From contig CAZRRN010000088.1 of the NCBI GenBank assembly GCA_964602475.1, positions 1 through 6,423 on the forward strand: DNA of 6,423 nt, in the 5' to 3' direction. Positions 1 to 5,119 of this stretch are shown piece after piece. The DNA comes from SZUA-448 sp964602475. GTDB taxonomy: Bacteria > Bacillota > Clostridia > Lachnospirales > Lachnospiraceae. Below the pieces are notes generated by a model. That model worked only from the letters and a program-made list of their open reading frames with translations. It made no database searches and was not told the origin of the DNA. The position numbers and the translations under genes are program-made. The first letter of the stretch is position 1; every line of letters begins with the position of its first letter.

Positions 1-167
1 CCTTCTGTAATAATTATTATCACATTTTCATCAAAGCAACGACGGTGATGCCGAAATCCAGACGGACTGACCAGCTGTCCGCAAACTGTAAAGAATAAAG
101 GAGTATCCGTTTGACAGCCGAAGATTCTTGTTACAGTTTTTATCATCTCTGACATATAAGTCTTCAT
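1..167 (-). CDS. AraC-type transcriptional regulator, N-terminal fragment (runs off left edge)
   Basis: Only the first 55 codons are in the window. The frame opens at the ATG at 167-165 and is uninterrupted to position 1. The visible protein has FFTVCGQ at about residues 25-31, then FRHHRRCFDENVIIIITEG at 38-56. A pattern of Phe, Gly, a His/Arg pair, an acidic residue and a hydrophobic strand ending in Gly resembles the start of the cupin-like ligand-binding domain of AraC/XylS regulators, in which an N-terminal sugar-sensing domain controls a C-terminal DNA-binding domain. That C-terminal part is outside the window, so the family call rests on a short stretch. The start is uncertain: no convincing ribosome binding site precedes this ATG, and in-frame ATGs at 155 and 146 are alternatives with equally weak signals. 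The gene lies downstream of htrA in the same direction with 111 bp between them, so it probably has its own promoter. It could instead be another cupin protein. Confidence 0.55.
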   Translation of the reverse strand, partial: MKTYMSEMIKTVTRIFGCQTDTPLFFTVCGQLVSPSGFRHHRRCFDENVIIIITE

Positions 168-219
168 TTCTGCGCTGCTTTACAGATAACAAACTTTGTG
201 GCAAGCAACGCGCAGATAC
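167..219 (-). repeat. Hairpin repeat element, copy A
   Basis: TTTCTGCGCTGCTTTA at 167-182 is identical to bases 3924-3939, and the far arm (202-219) closely matches 3956-3973. The arms are complementary: TCTGCGC plus TGCTT pair with AAGCA plus GCGCAGA, giving 12 base pairs with a 2-nt bulge on one side and a loop of about 20 nt. The element sits immediately upstream of, and touches, the putative start codon of the AraC-type gene. The loop also contains a short palindrome, ACAAACTTTGT (189-199). The function is unknown; the pair is described under findings. Confidence 0.65.
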
Positions 220-270
220 AAAGCCGCATAAAAAGTTTTTATACTATTTCTGAGCCTTTTGTTATTGCTA

Positions 271-298
271 TGATTCTGTTAACGGTGCGACAGAATCA
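271..298 (-). other. Inverted repeat spanning the htrA stop codon
   Basis: TGATTCTGT at 271-279 and ACAGAATCA at 290-298 form a perfect 9-bp inverted repeat with a 10-nt loop. The htrA TAA stop (281-279) lies at the loop edge, so the last codons of htrA form half of the stem. Neither strand has a T-run after the stem, so it is not a canonical intrinsic terminator. It could stabilise the 3' end of the htrA transcript or act as a weak terminator. No better terminator is visible between htrA and the next leftward gene. Confidence 0.45.
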
Positions 299-1475
299 CA
301 GAAACGTTTTTCTCAACATATTGATTGTTCTCAAGTGTCTTAAATGTCACCGTTACCTGCGTTCCCGCTCTTGTATAATCCAGTATCGTCTGCAAATCCT
401 CTGTCGTACTAACCGTAATTCCGCTTATTCCAATGATGATATCACCAATTCCAATTCCTGCAGAACGTGCAGGATCTTCGATTTTATTTACATAAATACC
501 GACTGGTATCCCATATCTTGAAGAGTAGGAAGAGGTAACAGTCTGTCCAAGTATTCCTAGATATCCTGCCTCGCTCTCTTTCAGTTCTTCTCTGTTCATC
601 AGATCATTAATAATCGGAATGGCATCTGATATTGGAATCGCATATCCAATTCGTTCTACATCTGTAGAGGCATACTTCACCGAATTGATTCCGATTACCT
701 CGCCGTTTGCATTCAGAAGTGCGCCGCCGCTGTTTCCCGGATTAATTGCAGCATCTGTCTGAATCAGCACTCGTGCTACGTCATTTACCGTTACCTCACG
801 GTTCAGCGCACTGATGTAGCCGACAGTAACCGATTGTCCGTATCCCAGGGCATTTCCGATGGCAATTGCCATCTCTCCCGTAGAAAGCGTGTCCGAATCA
901 CCAAGCGTAGCAATCCGAACAGATGCTTTTGTTTCATCAGAAAGCTTTGACATTGGAACCGAAAGCACCGCAATATCAGCATTTTCATCGCTTCCCTTGA
1001 TTGTTGCATTCAGCACCGTACCGTCACATAAGGTAATTGTAACCCCTATTGAATCGCTCACTACATGCTCATTCGTAACCAGAAGAAGCTCATTGTCATT
1101 CTGTCCGACAATGATACCGGAACCGGAACTCGTCGCTTCATATTTATTAACCCGTCCAAAAAAATCTGTTTGAGTAACCATTGAGGTAGAAGTAATAGAA
1201 ACGATAGCCGGCATTACATTATTAACAACGGCAGATACATCCTTTGATGATACCGGTGTGGCTGTCAGCTGTGCAGTCGGTATTGCATGTGCCGAATTAT
1301 CCGCCGAATTATCTTCATTTGACTGTCCTGCATTCTGTTCTCCGGTTCTGTTATGTTCACTTTTATAATACTGTATTCCGCAGTACCCGCCACCCGCTGC
1401 AGCTCCCGTCAGTAATCCAACAAGAGCTATAACCAGCAGACGTTTGCCAAATTGCTTTTTCTTCTTTTTTTGCAT
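279..1475 (-). CDS. htrA: HtrA/DegP-family serine protease, membrane-anchored
   Basis: Complete 398-residue trypsin-like protease with one PDZ domain, the usual size and plan for Gram-positive HtrA. These proteins degrade or refold misfolded proteins at the outer face of the membrane. The order is a Lys-rich cytoplasmic tail (residues 2-12), one transmembrane segment (about 12-32), a low-complexity Asn/Ser/Ala/Thr linker (about 40-78), the protease domain (about 80-295) and a PDZ domain (about 300-395). The catalytic triad is complete: His137 in VTNEHVV, Asp167 in ENADIAVL and Ser249 in NPGNSGGAL. The PDZ domain carries the expected SAGIGIGDIIIGISG. The start at 1475 is supported by AGGAG at 1486-1490, 10 nt upstream, and by the fit of the anchor. 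The gene is divergent from the DUF5050 gene across about 190 bp. HtrA genes are commonly induced by envelope or heat stress, and the symmetric sequences upstream fit regulation, but no regulator is identified. A seven-A run lies at codons 2-4. Confidence 0.95.
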   Translation of the reverse strand: MQKKKKKQFGKRLLVIALVGLLTGAAAGGGYCGIQYYKSEHNRTGEQNAGQSNEDNSADNSAHAIPTAQLTATPVSSKDVSAVVNNVMPAIVSITSTSMVTQTDFFGRVNKYEATSSGSGIIVGQNDNELLLVTNEHVVSDSIGVTITLCDGTVLNATIKGSDENADIAVLSVPMSKLSDETKASVRIATLGDSDTLSTGEMAIAIGNALGYGQSVTVGYISALNREVTVNDVARVLIQTDAAINPGNSGGALLNANGEVIGINSVKYASTDVERIGYAIPISDAIPIINDLMNREELKESEAGYLGILGQTVTSSYSSRYGIPVGIYVNKIEDPARSAGIGIGDIIIGISGITVSTTEDLQTILDYTRAGTQVTVTFKTLENNQYVEKNVSVILSHR

Positions 1476-1493
1476 CGAATATCATCTCCTGCT

Positions 1494-1509
1494 TTTCAAT
1501 ATATTGAAA
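1494..1509. promoter_or_regulatory. Perfect 16-bp palindrome in the htrA leader
   Basis: TTTCAATATATTGAAA reads the same on both strands. Its near end is 4 bp upstream of the htrA ribosome binding site and it overlaps the end of the proposed extended -10 box. It could be a repressor operator near the transcription start or, if transcribed, a weak AU-rich hairpin. Long AT-only symmetric runs can occur by chance in this base composition, although the C and G in the arms reduce that likelihood. Confidence 0.4.
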
Positions 1510-1517
1510 TTTTAGCA
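1509..1517 (-). promoter_or_regulatory. Candidate extended -10 promoter of htrA
   Basis: On the minus strand TGCTAAAAT matches the extended -10 form TGnTATAAT with one mismatch. Transcription would start around 1500-1503, giving a leader of about 25-30 nt before the ATG at 1475. No good -35 hexamer is present at 16-18 bp spacing; one arm of an inverted repeat (1522-1530) lies there instead, which would suit a promoter that needs an activator. This is a consensus match by eye only. Confidence 0.35.
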
Positions 1518-1521
1518 TAGA

Positions 1522-1551
1522 TTTATGTCGCATTTGTGTTTTCGACATAAA
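1522..1551. promoter_or_regulatory. 9-bp inverted repeat upstream of htrA, likely operator
   Basis: TTTATGTCG (1522-1530) and CGACATAAA (1543-1551) are perfect inverted repeats separated by 12 bp. The arm centres are 21 bp apart, two helical turns, so a dimeric regulator could bind both arms on one face of the DNA. The element lies just upstream of the candidate htrA -10 box and 15 bp upstream of the -35 box of the divergent promoter, so it could influence both genes. A hairpin with a 12-nt loop is the alternative, but it has no T-run. Confidence 0.5.
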
Positions 1552-1566
1552 ATATTCATGTGCGTC

Positions 1567-1595
1567 TTGCAACATTTCTCCTAATTCTTTATAAT
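1567..1595 (+). promoter_or_regulatory. Sigma-A promoter for the DUF5050 gene
   Basis: TTGCAA (1567-1572) and a perfect TATAAT (1590-1595) are separated by 17 bp, the optimal spacing. Transcription would begin near 1602, leaving a leader of about 65 nt before the ATG at 1668. The promoter points right, away from htrA. Confidence 0.75.
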
Positions 1596-1667
1596 ATATC
1601 ATACAAGTTAATCAATAAGCAATAGATCAATTCATCCGGACCTGCCGTGTTCAGATTGGAGTCTTTC

Positions 1668-2696
1668 ATGAAAACCAAAATACGAAATATCATCCTCTTG
1701 GCTGTCGCTCTTGGTATTATTGTCATGATTTTTGTTTTTTCTTTTCTTTCAACAAGAACAAAGTTTAATGATTCCGCCATAATCGGAAACACTGCAGGAA
1801 ATCTTTACAACGGGGGATTATACTGCGAATACGGTGATTATATTTATTTCAGTAATTTCAATGATGACGGTACACTGTATCGTATGAATGCATCCAGCTG
1901 TACAAACATAAAGAAACTATATGATGATAAAATATGTTACATCAACGCAGACGAAAACTACCTGTACTACTCCAGAATCAACAATCAGAAAAAGACCGGT
2001 ACCGCGAGCATATTTACCTTCTACAACACCGGAATATATCGTCTGCCAAGAGACCGTTCCGGAAAGATTCAGCTTCTTTATAATAACCCGAGTGGTATGC
2101 TTCTTCTGCTCGGTAATTACATTTATTATCAGCACTACAGTGATGAAGAGGGACTGAATTTCCATCGTGTGAAAATTGACGCTTCAGAGGATCTTATGAT
2201 ATCAACTGAGGCTCTGCTCCCGGCCTCCGCTTACCAAAATAATATCTATTATTCGGGAGTCGCTTCCGATCACAGTCTTCATCTTCTGAATACCGACACA
2301 TTGGATTTTTCCTCTGTCTACGATGGAAGCACTTATTTTCCGATTGCAGTAACCGACGGGATTTACTTTATTGCACTGACCGATTATTCAATTCGAAAAT
2401 ACAACTTTTCTGATGGCGGAATTACCACCTTGGTTTCAGACCCCTGCTGCACCTACAACATCAGTCCCGACGAACGGTATCTGTATTATCAGGTTGACCG
2501 GAGCGAAAATAACCGGATCTGTGTTCTTGATCTTCAGACTATGTCTTCGACCGTCATTCTGAATGGGGATTTTAAACAGATTCACGTTACATCAAGCTAT
2601 GTTTTCTTTGTTGATTTCAGCGAAACCCTTCACTATGCATACGCAACAGACGGTTCCGGTGTATTAAGCTCATTCCATCCGTCCACAGAACAATAA
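1668..2696 (+). CDS. DUF5050-type protein, membrane-anchored seven-repeat propeller
   Basis: 342 residues of unknown function. Residues 6-27 form one hydrophobic segment after a short basic tail, so the rest is probably exported and anchored or cleaved. The start of the exported part (GNTAGNLYNGGLYCEYGDYIYFSN) matches the style of DUF5050 proteins of Clostridia. The body carries seven repeats of an aromatic strand motif at about residues 57 (DYIYFSN), 97 (NYLYYSR), 150 (NYIYYQH), 191 (NNIYYSG), 230 (DGIYFIA), 270 (RYLYYQV) and 310 (SYVFFVD). They are spaced roughly 40 residues apart, consistent with a seven-bladed beta-propeller. No catalytic motif is evident; a binding or sensing role at the cell surface is inference. 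The ATG at 1668 is preferred over an in-frame GTG at 1647 because TTGGAG lies 6 nt upstream of it. The gene is divergent from htrA and converges on the methyltransferase gene with 10 bp between stops and no clear terminator. Confidence 0.85.
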   Translation: MKTKIRNIILLAVALGIIVMIFVFSFLSTRTKFNDSAIIGNTAGNLYNGGLYCEYGDYIYFSNFNDDGTLYRMNASSCTNIKKLYDDKICYINADENYLYYSRINNQKKTGTASIFTFYNTGIYRLPRDRSGKIQLLYNNPSGMLLLLGNYIYYQHYSDEEGLNFHRVKIDASEDLMISTEALLPASAYQNNIYYSGVASDHSLHLLNTDTLDFSSVYDGSTYFPIAVTDGIYFIALTDYSIRKYNFSDGGITTLVSDPCCTYNISPDERYLYYQVDRSENNRICVLDLQTMSSTVILNGDFKQIHVTSSYVFFVDFSETLHYAYATDGSGVLSSFHPSTEQ

Positions 2697-2706
2697 GCAG
2701 GTTACC

Positions 2707-3915
2707 TTATAGCTCATCCACCACCTGGAAGATGTAGAATTTCAGATAATAGGATTCGTCAGCTGCCCACAGAATCGGATGATCCGCCGCCTGTGTACGG
2801 TATTCCACCTGGCGAAGACGTTTGTGGGCATTCTGTGCCGCCTGGCGGATTGTTTCAGTAAAAAGCTCCGGTGTCATAAAATGCGAACAGGAACAGGTCG
2901 CTAAAAAGCCTCCGTCCCTTACAAGCTTCAGTGCACGAAGATTTATTTCCCGATATCCCTTTACTGCATTTTTAACAGAGTCTCTTGATTTTGTAAATGC
3001 CGGCGGATCAAGTATAACAACATCATATGTCTCTCCATCCTCAATCAGCTTTGGAAGCAATTCAAAGACATCACAGCATTGAAACTTAACCCGATCCTCC
3101 AATCCATTCAGTCTTGCATTTTCCCTGGCCTGTTCAATTCCAAGCTCTGAGATATCTATTCCGAGAACCTCTTTTGCTCCGCCTTTTCCGGCATTTAGCG
3201 CAAAAGCACCCGTATGGGTGAAGCAATCCAGCACACGTGCATCTTTACAAATAGAATGAATAGCAACACGGTTATATTTCTGATCCAGAAAAAAACCGGT
3301 CTTCTGCCCTTCAGCAATATCCACTATATATCGGATACCGTTTTCGGTAATCGTTATCTTTGGGTCAAATTCCTCTCCGATAAATCCCTTAAACGGTTCC
3401 ATACCTTCTTGTTTCCTAACCTTGGCATCACTCCGTTCATAGATGCCGGTTATTGTAATCCCGTCTTCCTTCAGTATACGGCTGAGGATAGTCAGAATCT
3501 TTGGTTTCAGACGGTCAATACCGAGTGCGAGCGATTGTACGGACAAAACCGTGTCATATTTATCAATTGTTATTCCGGGCAGAAAGTCAGCTTCTCCAAA
3601 TACAATACGACAGCTTCCGGTATCAACGGTCTTCTTTCGATACTCCCATGCCGCACGTAGTCTTTTTTCAAGAAATGCATCATCAATTACCGTATTCTTC
3701 TTTCGTGAAAGCATCCGAACCCTGATTGTGGAATTTCGGTTAATAAAACCAACTCCCAGTGCATATCCGTCAAAATCCGAAACATCCACAAGCTCTCCGT
3801 CAGAATATTCTCCTTCTACTCGGTCGATTTCGTTATCATAGATCCAGGCACCACCGGCTTTCAGGCTTCTTCCCTTCCCCTTCAGCAATATTACATTCGC
3901 TCTGTTTTCCATCAT
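2707..3915 (-). CDS. rlmI: RlmI-family class I SAM-dependent 23S rRNA (cytosine-C5) methyltransferase
   Basis: 402 residues, the same size as the RlmI family, which methylates a cytosine of 23S rRNA (C1962 in E. coli) using S-adenosylmethionine. The N-terminal PUA-type RNA-binding domain covers about residues 5-75 and is followed by a linking domain with GEADFLPGITIDKY (107-120). The Rossmann methyltransferase domain starts near QKTGFFLDQ (204-212) and includes the SAM-binding motif VLDCFTHTGAFAL (228-240), GIDIS (252-256), the DPPAF motif (303-307) and CSCSHF (341-346), where the catalytic cysteine is expected. Two adjacent ATGs (3915 and 3912) are possible starts; the weak GGAA site is better spaced for the second. 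The gene lies 128 bp downstream of gtrA on the same strand and could be co-transcribed with it. Hairpin copy B sits just upstream of its start. The exact target base in this organism is inferred from the family. Confidence 0.92.
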   Translation of the reverse strand: MMENRANVILLKGKGRSLKAGGAWIYDNEIDRVEGEYSDGELVDVSDFDGYALGVGFINRNSTIRVRMLSRKKNTVIDDAFLEKRLRAAWEYRKKTVDTGSCRIVFGEADFLPGITIDKYDTVLSVQSLALGIDRLKPKILTILSRILKEDGITITGIYERSDAKVRKQEGMEPFKGFIGEEFDPKITITENGIRYIVDIAEGQKTGFFLDQKYNRVAIHSICKDARVLDCFTHTGAFALNAGKGGAKEVLGIDISELGIEQARENARLNGLEDRVKFQCCDVFELLPKLIEDGETYDVVILDPPAFTKSRDSVKNAVKGYREINLRALKLVRDGGFLATCSCSHFMTPELFTETIRQAAQNAHKRLRQVEYRTQAADHPILWAADESYYLKFYIFQVVDEL

Positions 3916-3923
3916 CTATTCCG

Positions 3924-3973
3924 TTTCTGCGCTGCTTTATTATATAGTTCCTTATCAAGCAACACGCTGATTC
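3924..3973 (-). repeat. Hairpin repeat element, copy B
   Basis: This 50-bp stretch shares 16 identical bases at one arm (3924-3939 with 167-182) and a similar 18-bp second arm (3956-3973 with 202-219) with copy A, while the loop differs. The arms pair as UGCUU/AAGCA plus a GCG/CGC block, with a 2-nt bulge in the same place as in copy A. One C-G pair of copy A is a U-G pair here and one pair is lost. The element ends about 9-12 bp upstream of the rlmI start codons. A perfect minus-strand TATAAT (3944-3939) lies in its loop and stem edge, with no good -35 partner. Confidence 0.65.
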
Positions 3974-4012
3974 AATTATTTGGTTCCGTCTTCTTCTTCA
4001 TTTATTATAGTC

Positions 4013-4070
4013 TCGTTGTTTACTGTTTTTATCATTTTCTACACTATCGTTGTTTACTGTCTTCATCGTC
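4013..4070. repeat. Direct duplication of the gtrA 3' end
   Basis: TCGTTGTTTACTGT occurs at 4013-4026 and again at 4047-4060, 34 bp apart. The similarity extends to 24 bp (4013-4036 and 4047-4070) with four differences, all transitions. The right-hand copy encodes the last residues of GtrA (DDEDSKQR), and the left-hand copy lies after the stop codon. It looks like a decayed tandem duplication of the gene tail. Confidence 0.6.
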
Positions 4071-4499
4071 TTTCTTTGCTTTCTTAATAAATACAAACAG
4101 CTTGCTGAACACATAATTCAGGATAATTACCAGTACAGCAACTGCAAATTTAACCGGCCAGTATGAAAGCTTTACCAAATCGACAAGAAGAAACATTCCG
4201 CCAACTTCAATCACATAGGTCGCAATCCGGCCGGCAGTAAATTTCCAGATTTTTAATACTTCTTTCTTTACACCTTCGTATCCGATTTGAAATACCCAAG
4301 TGTTATTTGTAACATAGGCAAATGCCACTGCCACGACCCATGCAACAGAATTTGTGATAACAGAGGACGGGCATTTCAGAAAATCATTCATGATATAAGA
4401 TACTATCAGGTTAACTACCGTTGTCAGAACCCCAACTATTCCATATACAATAAGTTCACGGGTAACATACTTTTTCCACAGCTGTTTTAATGTATTCAT
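4044..4499 (-). CDS. GtrA-family four-helix membrane protein
   Basis: 151 residues, typical for the family, with four predicted transmembrane helices at about 16-37, 47-67, 91-108 and 113-136 and a charged Lys/Asp-rich C-terminal tail (139-151). The family features NTWVF (66-70) between helices 2 and 3 and NYVFSKLFVF (128-137) at the end of helix 4 are present. GtrA-like proteins are thought to move or orient lipid-linked sugars across the membrane for glycosylation of cell-surface polymers. Here no partner glycosyltransferase lies alongside, so the substrate cannot be named. The start is supported by AGAGGG at 4504-4509 close upstream of the ATG. The gene is on the same strand as rlmI and may be in one transcript with it. 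Its 3' end is partly duplicated just downstream. Confidence 0.9.
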   Translation of the reverse strand: MNTLKQLWKKYVTRELIVYGIVGVLTTVVNLIVSYIMNDFLKCPSSVITNSVAWVVAVAFAYVTNNTWVFQIGYEGVKKEVLKIWKFTAGRIATYVIEVGGMFLLVDLVKLSYWPVKFAVAVLVIILNYVFSKLFVFIKKAKKDDEDSKQR

Positions 4500-4537
4500 T
4501 CTTCCCTCTCATGCTGGTATATTTTTACAGGCAGGTA

Positions 4538-4559
4538 ATCAGAAATTGCAGCTTCTGAT
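4538..4559. promoter_or_regulatory. 7-bp inverted repeat in the gtrA upstream region
   Basis: ATCAGAA (4538-4544) and TTCTGAT (4553-4559) are perfect inverted repeats around an 8-bp centre, about 40-60 bp upstream of the gtrA start. It could be an operator or a leader hairpin. No convincing gtrA promoter was found between 4510 and 4680, so its position relative to a transcription start is unknown. Confidence 0.3.
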
Positions 4560-4680
4560 CTACGAGCATTTAATTTTATGTTCCGTTGCAATTAATATCT
4601 TTATACTTTTTATCCTTTTATCACCTTTGGTTATCAAGTACTGTCACATTTAGTAAAATGTATTCCCTCACGGTTCTTTC

Positions 4681-4708
4681 TTGACACAGATAACAGAAGT
4701 GTTATACT
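4681..4708 (+). promoter_or_regulatory. Sigma-A promoter of the ComFB gene
   Basis: A consensus TTGACA (4681-4686) is followed after 16 bp by TATACT (4703-4708), one mismatch from TATAAT. Transcription would start near 4715, leaving a leader of about 30 nt. A small inverted repeat, ACATTT/AAATGT (4646-4661), lies 19 bp upstream of the -35 box and might be an operator. The TTG of the -35 box is in frame with the gene and could be mistaken for a start codon. Confidence 0.75.
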
Positions 4709-4746
4709 TAAATCAAGAAAACCGGACCCGTTACGGAGGATACCGC

Positions 4747-5070
4747 ATGAACCTGATACTTCGCAATTTGACCGAAGATATGGTAATACAAAAGCTTGAC
4801 GAAATGCTTGACAGTTTGGATTGCTGTAAATGCGACAACTGTCGTCTTGACATTGCTTCCTATGCTTTAAACCGGCTTCCCGCCAAATATGTTGCCACAA
4901 CGCAGGGCGAACTGATTTCAAAACTATCCTATATTGATAATGATTTTGCAATGCGAATCATCACAGAGATAACCCGTGGCTCCGAGAAGGTTAAAAAACA
5001 ACCTCGGCATGCTGCCCAGCCGGTCGAAACACTTCCTGACACCAGTCTTCTTCACATTAATTCAAAGTGA
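4747..5070 (+). CDS. ComFB-domain protein
   Basis: 107 residues, close to the length of Bacillus ComFB. The domain covers about residues 5-82. It has a Cys cluster (Cys26, Cys27, Cys29, Cys32) in the segment LDCCKCDNCRLD, followed by DIASYALNRLPAKYVATTQGE (35-55), the hallmark of the family. The cysteines probably bind a metal, as suggested for relatives. ComFB was named for its place in the B. subtilis comF competence operon; ComFB-domain proteins of cyanobacteria have been described as cyclic-dinucleotide receptors. Which role applies here is unknown. No competence gene is adjacent, and the gene is alone on its strand. The last 25 residues are polar and outside the domain. The ATG at 4747 is chosen because GGAGGA (4735-4740) lies 6 nt upstream; starting at 4681 would place the start codon inside the promoter. 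The gene ends 34 bp from the convergent fucosidase stop. Confidence 0.88.
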   Translation: MNLILRNLTEDMVIQKLDEMLDSLDCCKCDNCRLDIASYALNRLPAKYVATTQGELISKLSYIDNDFAMRIITEITRGSEKVKKQPRHAAQPVETLPDTSLLHINSK

Positions 5071-5080
5071 TTTGACTAAT

Positions 5081-5119
5081 CTGACAGTTTATGCTTGCTA
5101 CTTATTAATCGACTGTCAG
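5081..5119. terminator. Inverted repeat between the ComFB gene and the fucosidase gene
   Basis: CTGACAGT (5081-5088) and ACTGTCAG (5112-5119) form a perfect 8-bp stem around a 23-nt loop that contains the fucosidase stop codon. The position between two convergent gene ends suits a bidirectional transcription-end signal. Neither strand has a T-run after the stem and the loop is long, so this is a weak terminator candidate at best. Confidence 0.35.

Noticed and set aside
167..219. Copy A as an insertion-sequence remnant or miniature transposon with target-site duplication.
   Set aside because: No flanking direct repeat is visible and the ends are imperfectly inverted; it is kept only as a hairpin repeat.
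228..242. AT-rich near-palindrome ATAAAAAG/TTTTTAT as a terminator after htrA.
   Set aside because: There is no GC stem; the symmetry is just an A-run next to a T-run.
859..1173. Plus-strand frame antisense to htrA of over 100 codons, and similar long antisense frames inside rlmI (3214-3660, 3443-3841).
   Set aside because: They are opposite well-supported genes, have low-complexity Ser/Thr/Pro-rich composition typical of antisense shadows, and have no ribosome binding sites or family motifs that I can see.
1465..1471. Run of seven A (minus strand) at codons 2-4 of htrA as a possible phase-variation tract.
   Set aside because: Lys codons in a basic N-terminal tail explain it, seven bases is short for a slippage switch, and there is no evidence of variation.
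1363..1602. An upstream minus-strand frame of 79 codons overlapping the start of htrA, preceded by AGGAG.
   Set aside because: The AGGAG (1583-1579) is only 2 nt from its nearest ATG, the second half is htrA read in another frame, and no protein family is recognisable.
2692..2709. Possible terminator between the convergent DUF5050 and rlmI genes (ATAAG/CTTAT).
   Set aside because: The stem is only 5 weak base pairs with no T-run on either strand.
4004..4009. Minus-strand TATAAT between gtrA and rlmI as an rlmI promoter.
   Set aside because: No -35 hexamer of any quality at 15-19 bp; a second TATAAT at 3944-3939 has the same problem, so neither is called as a promoter feature.
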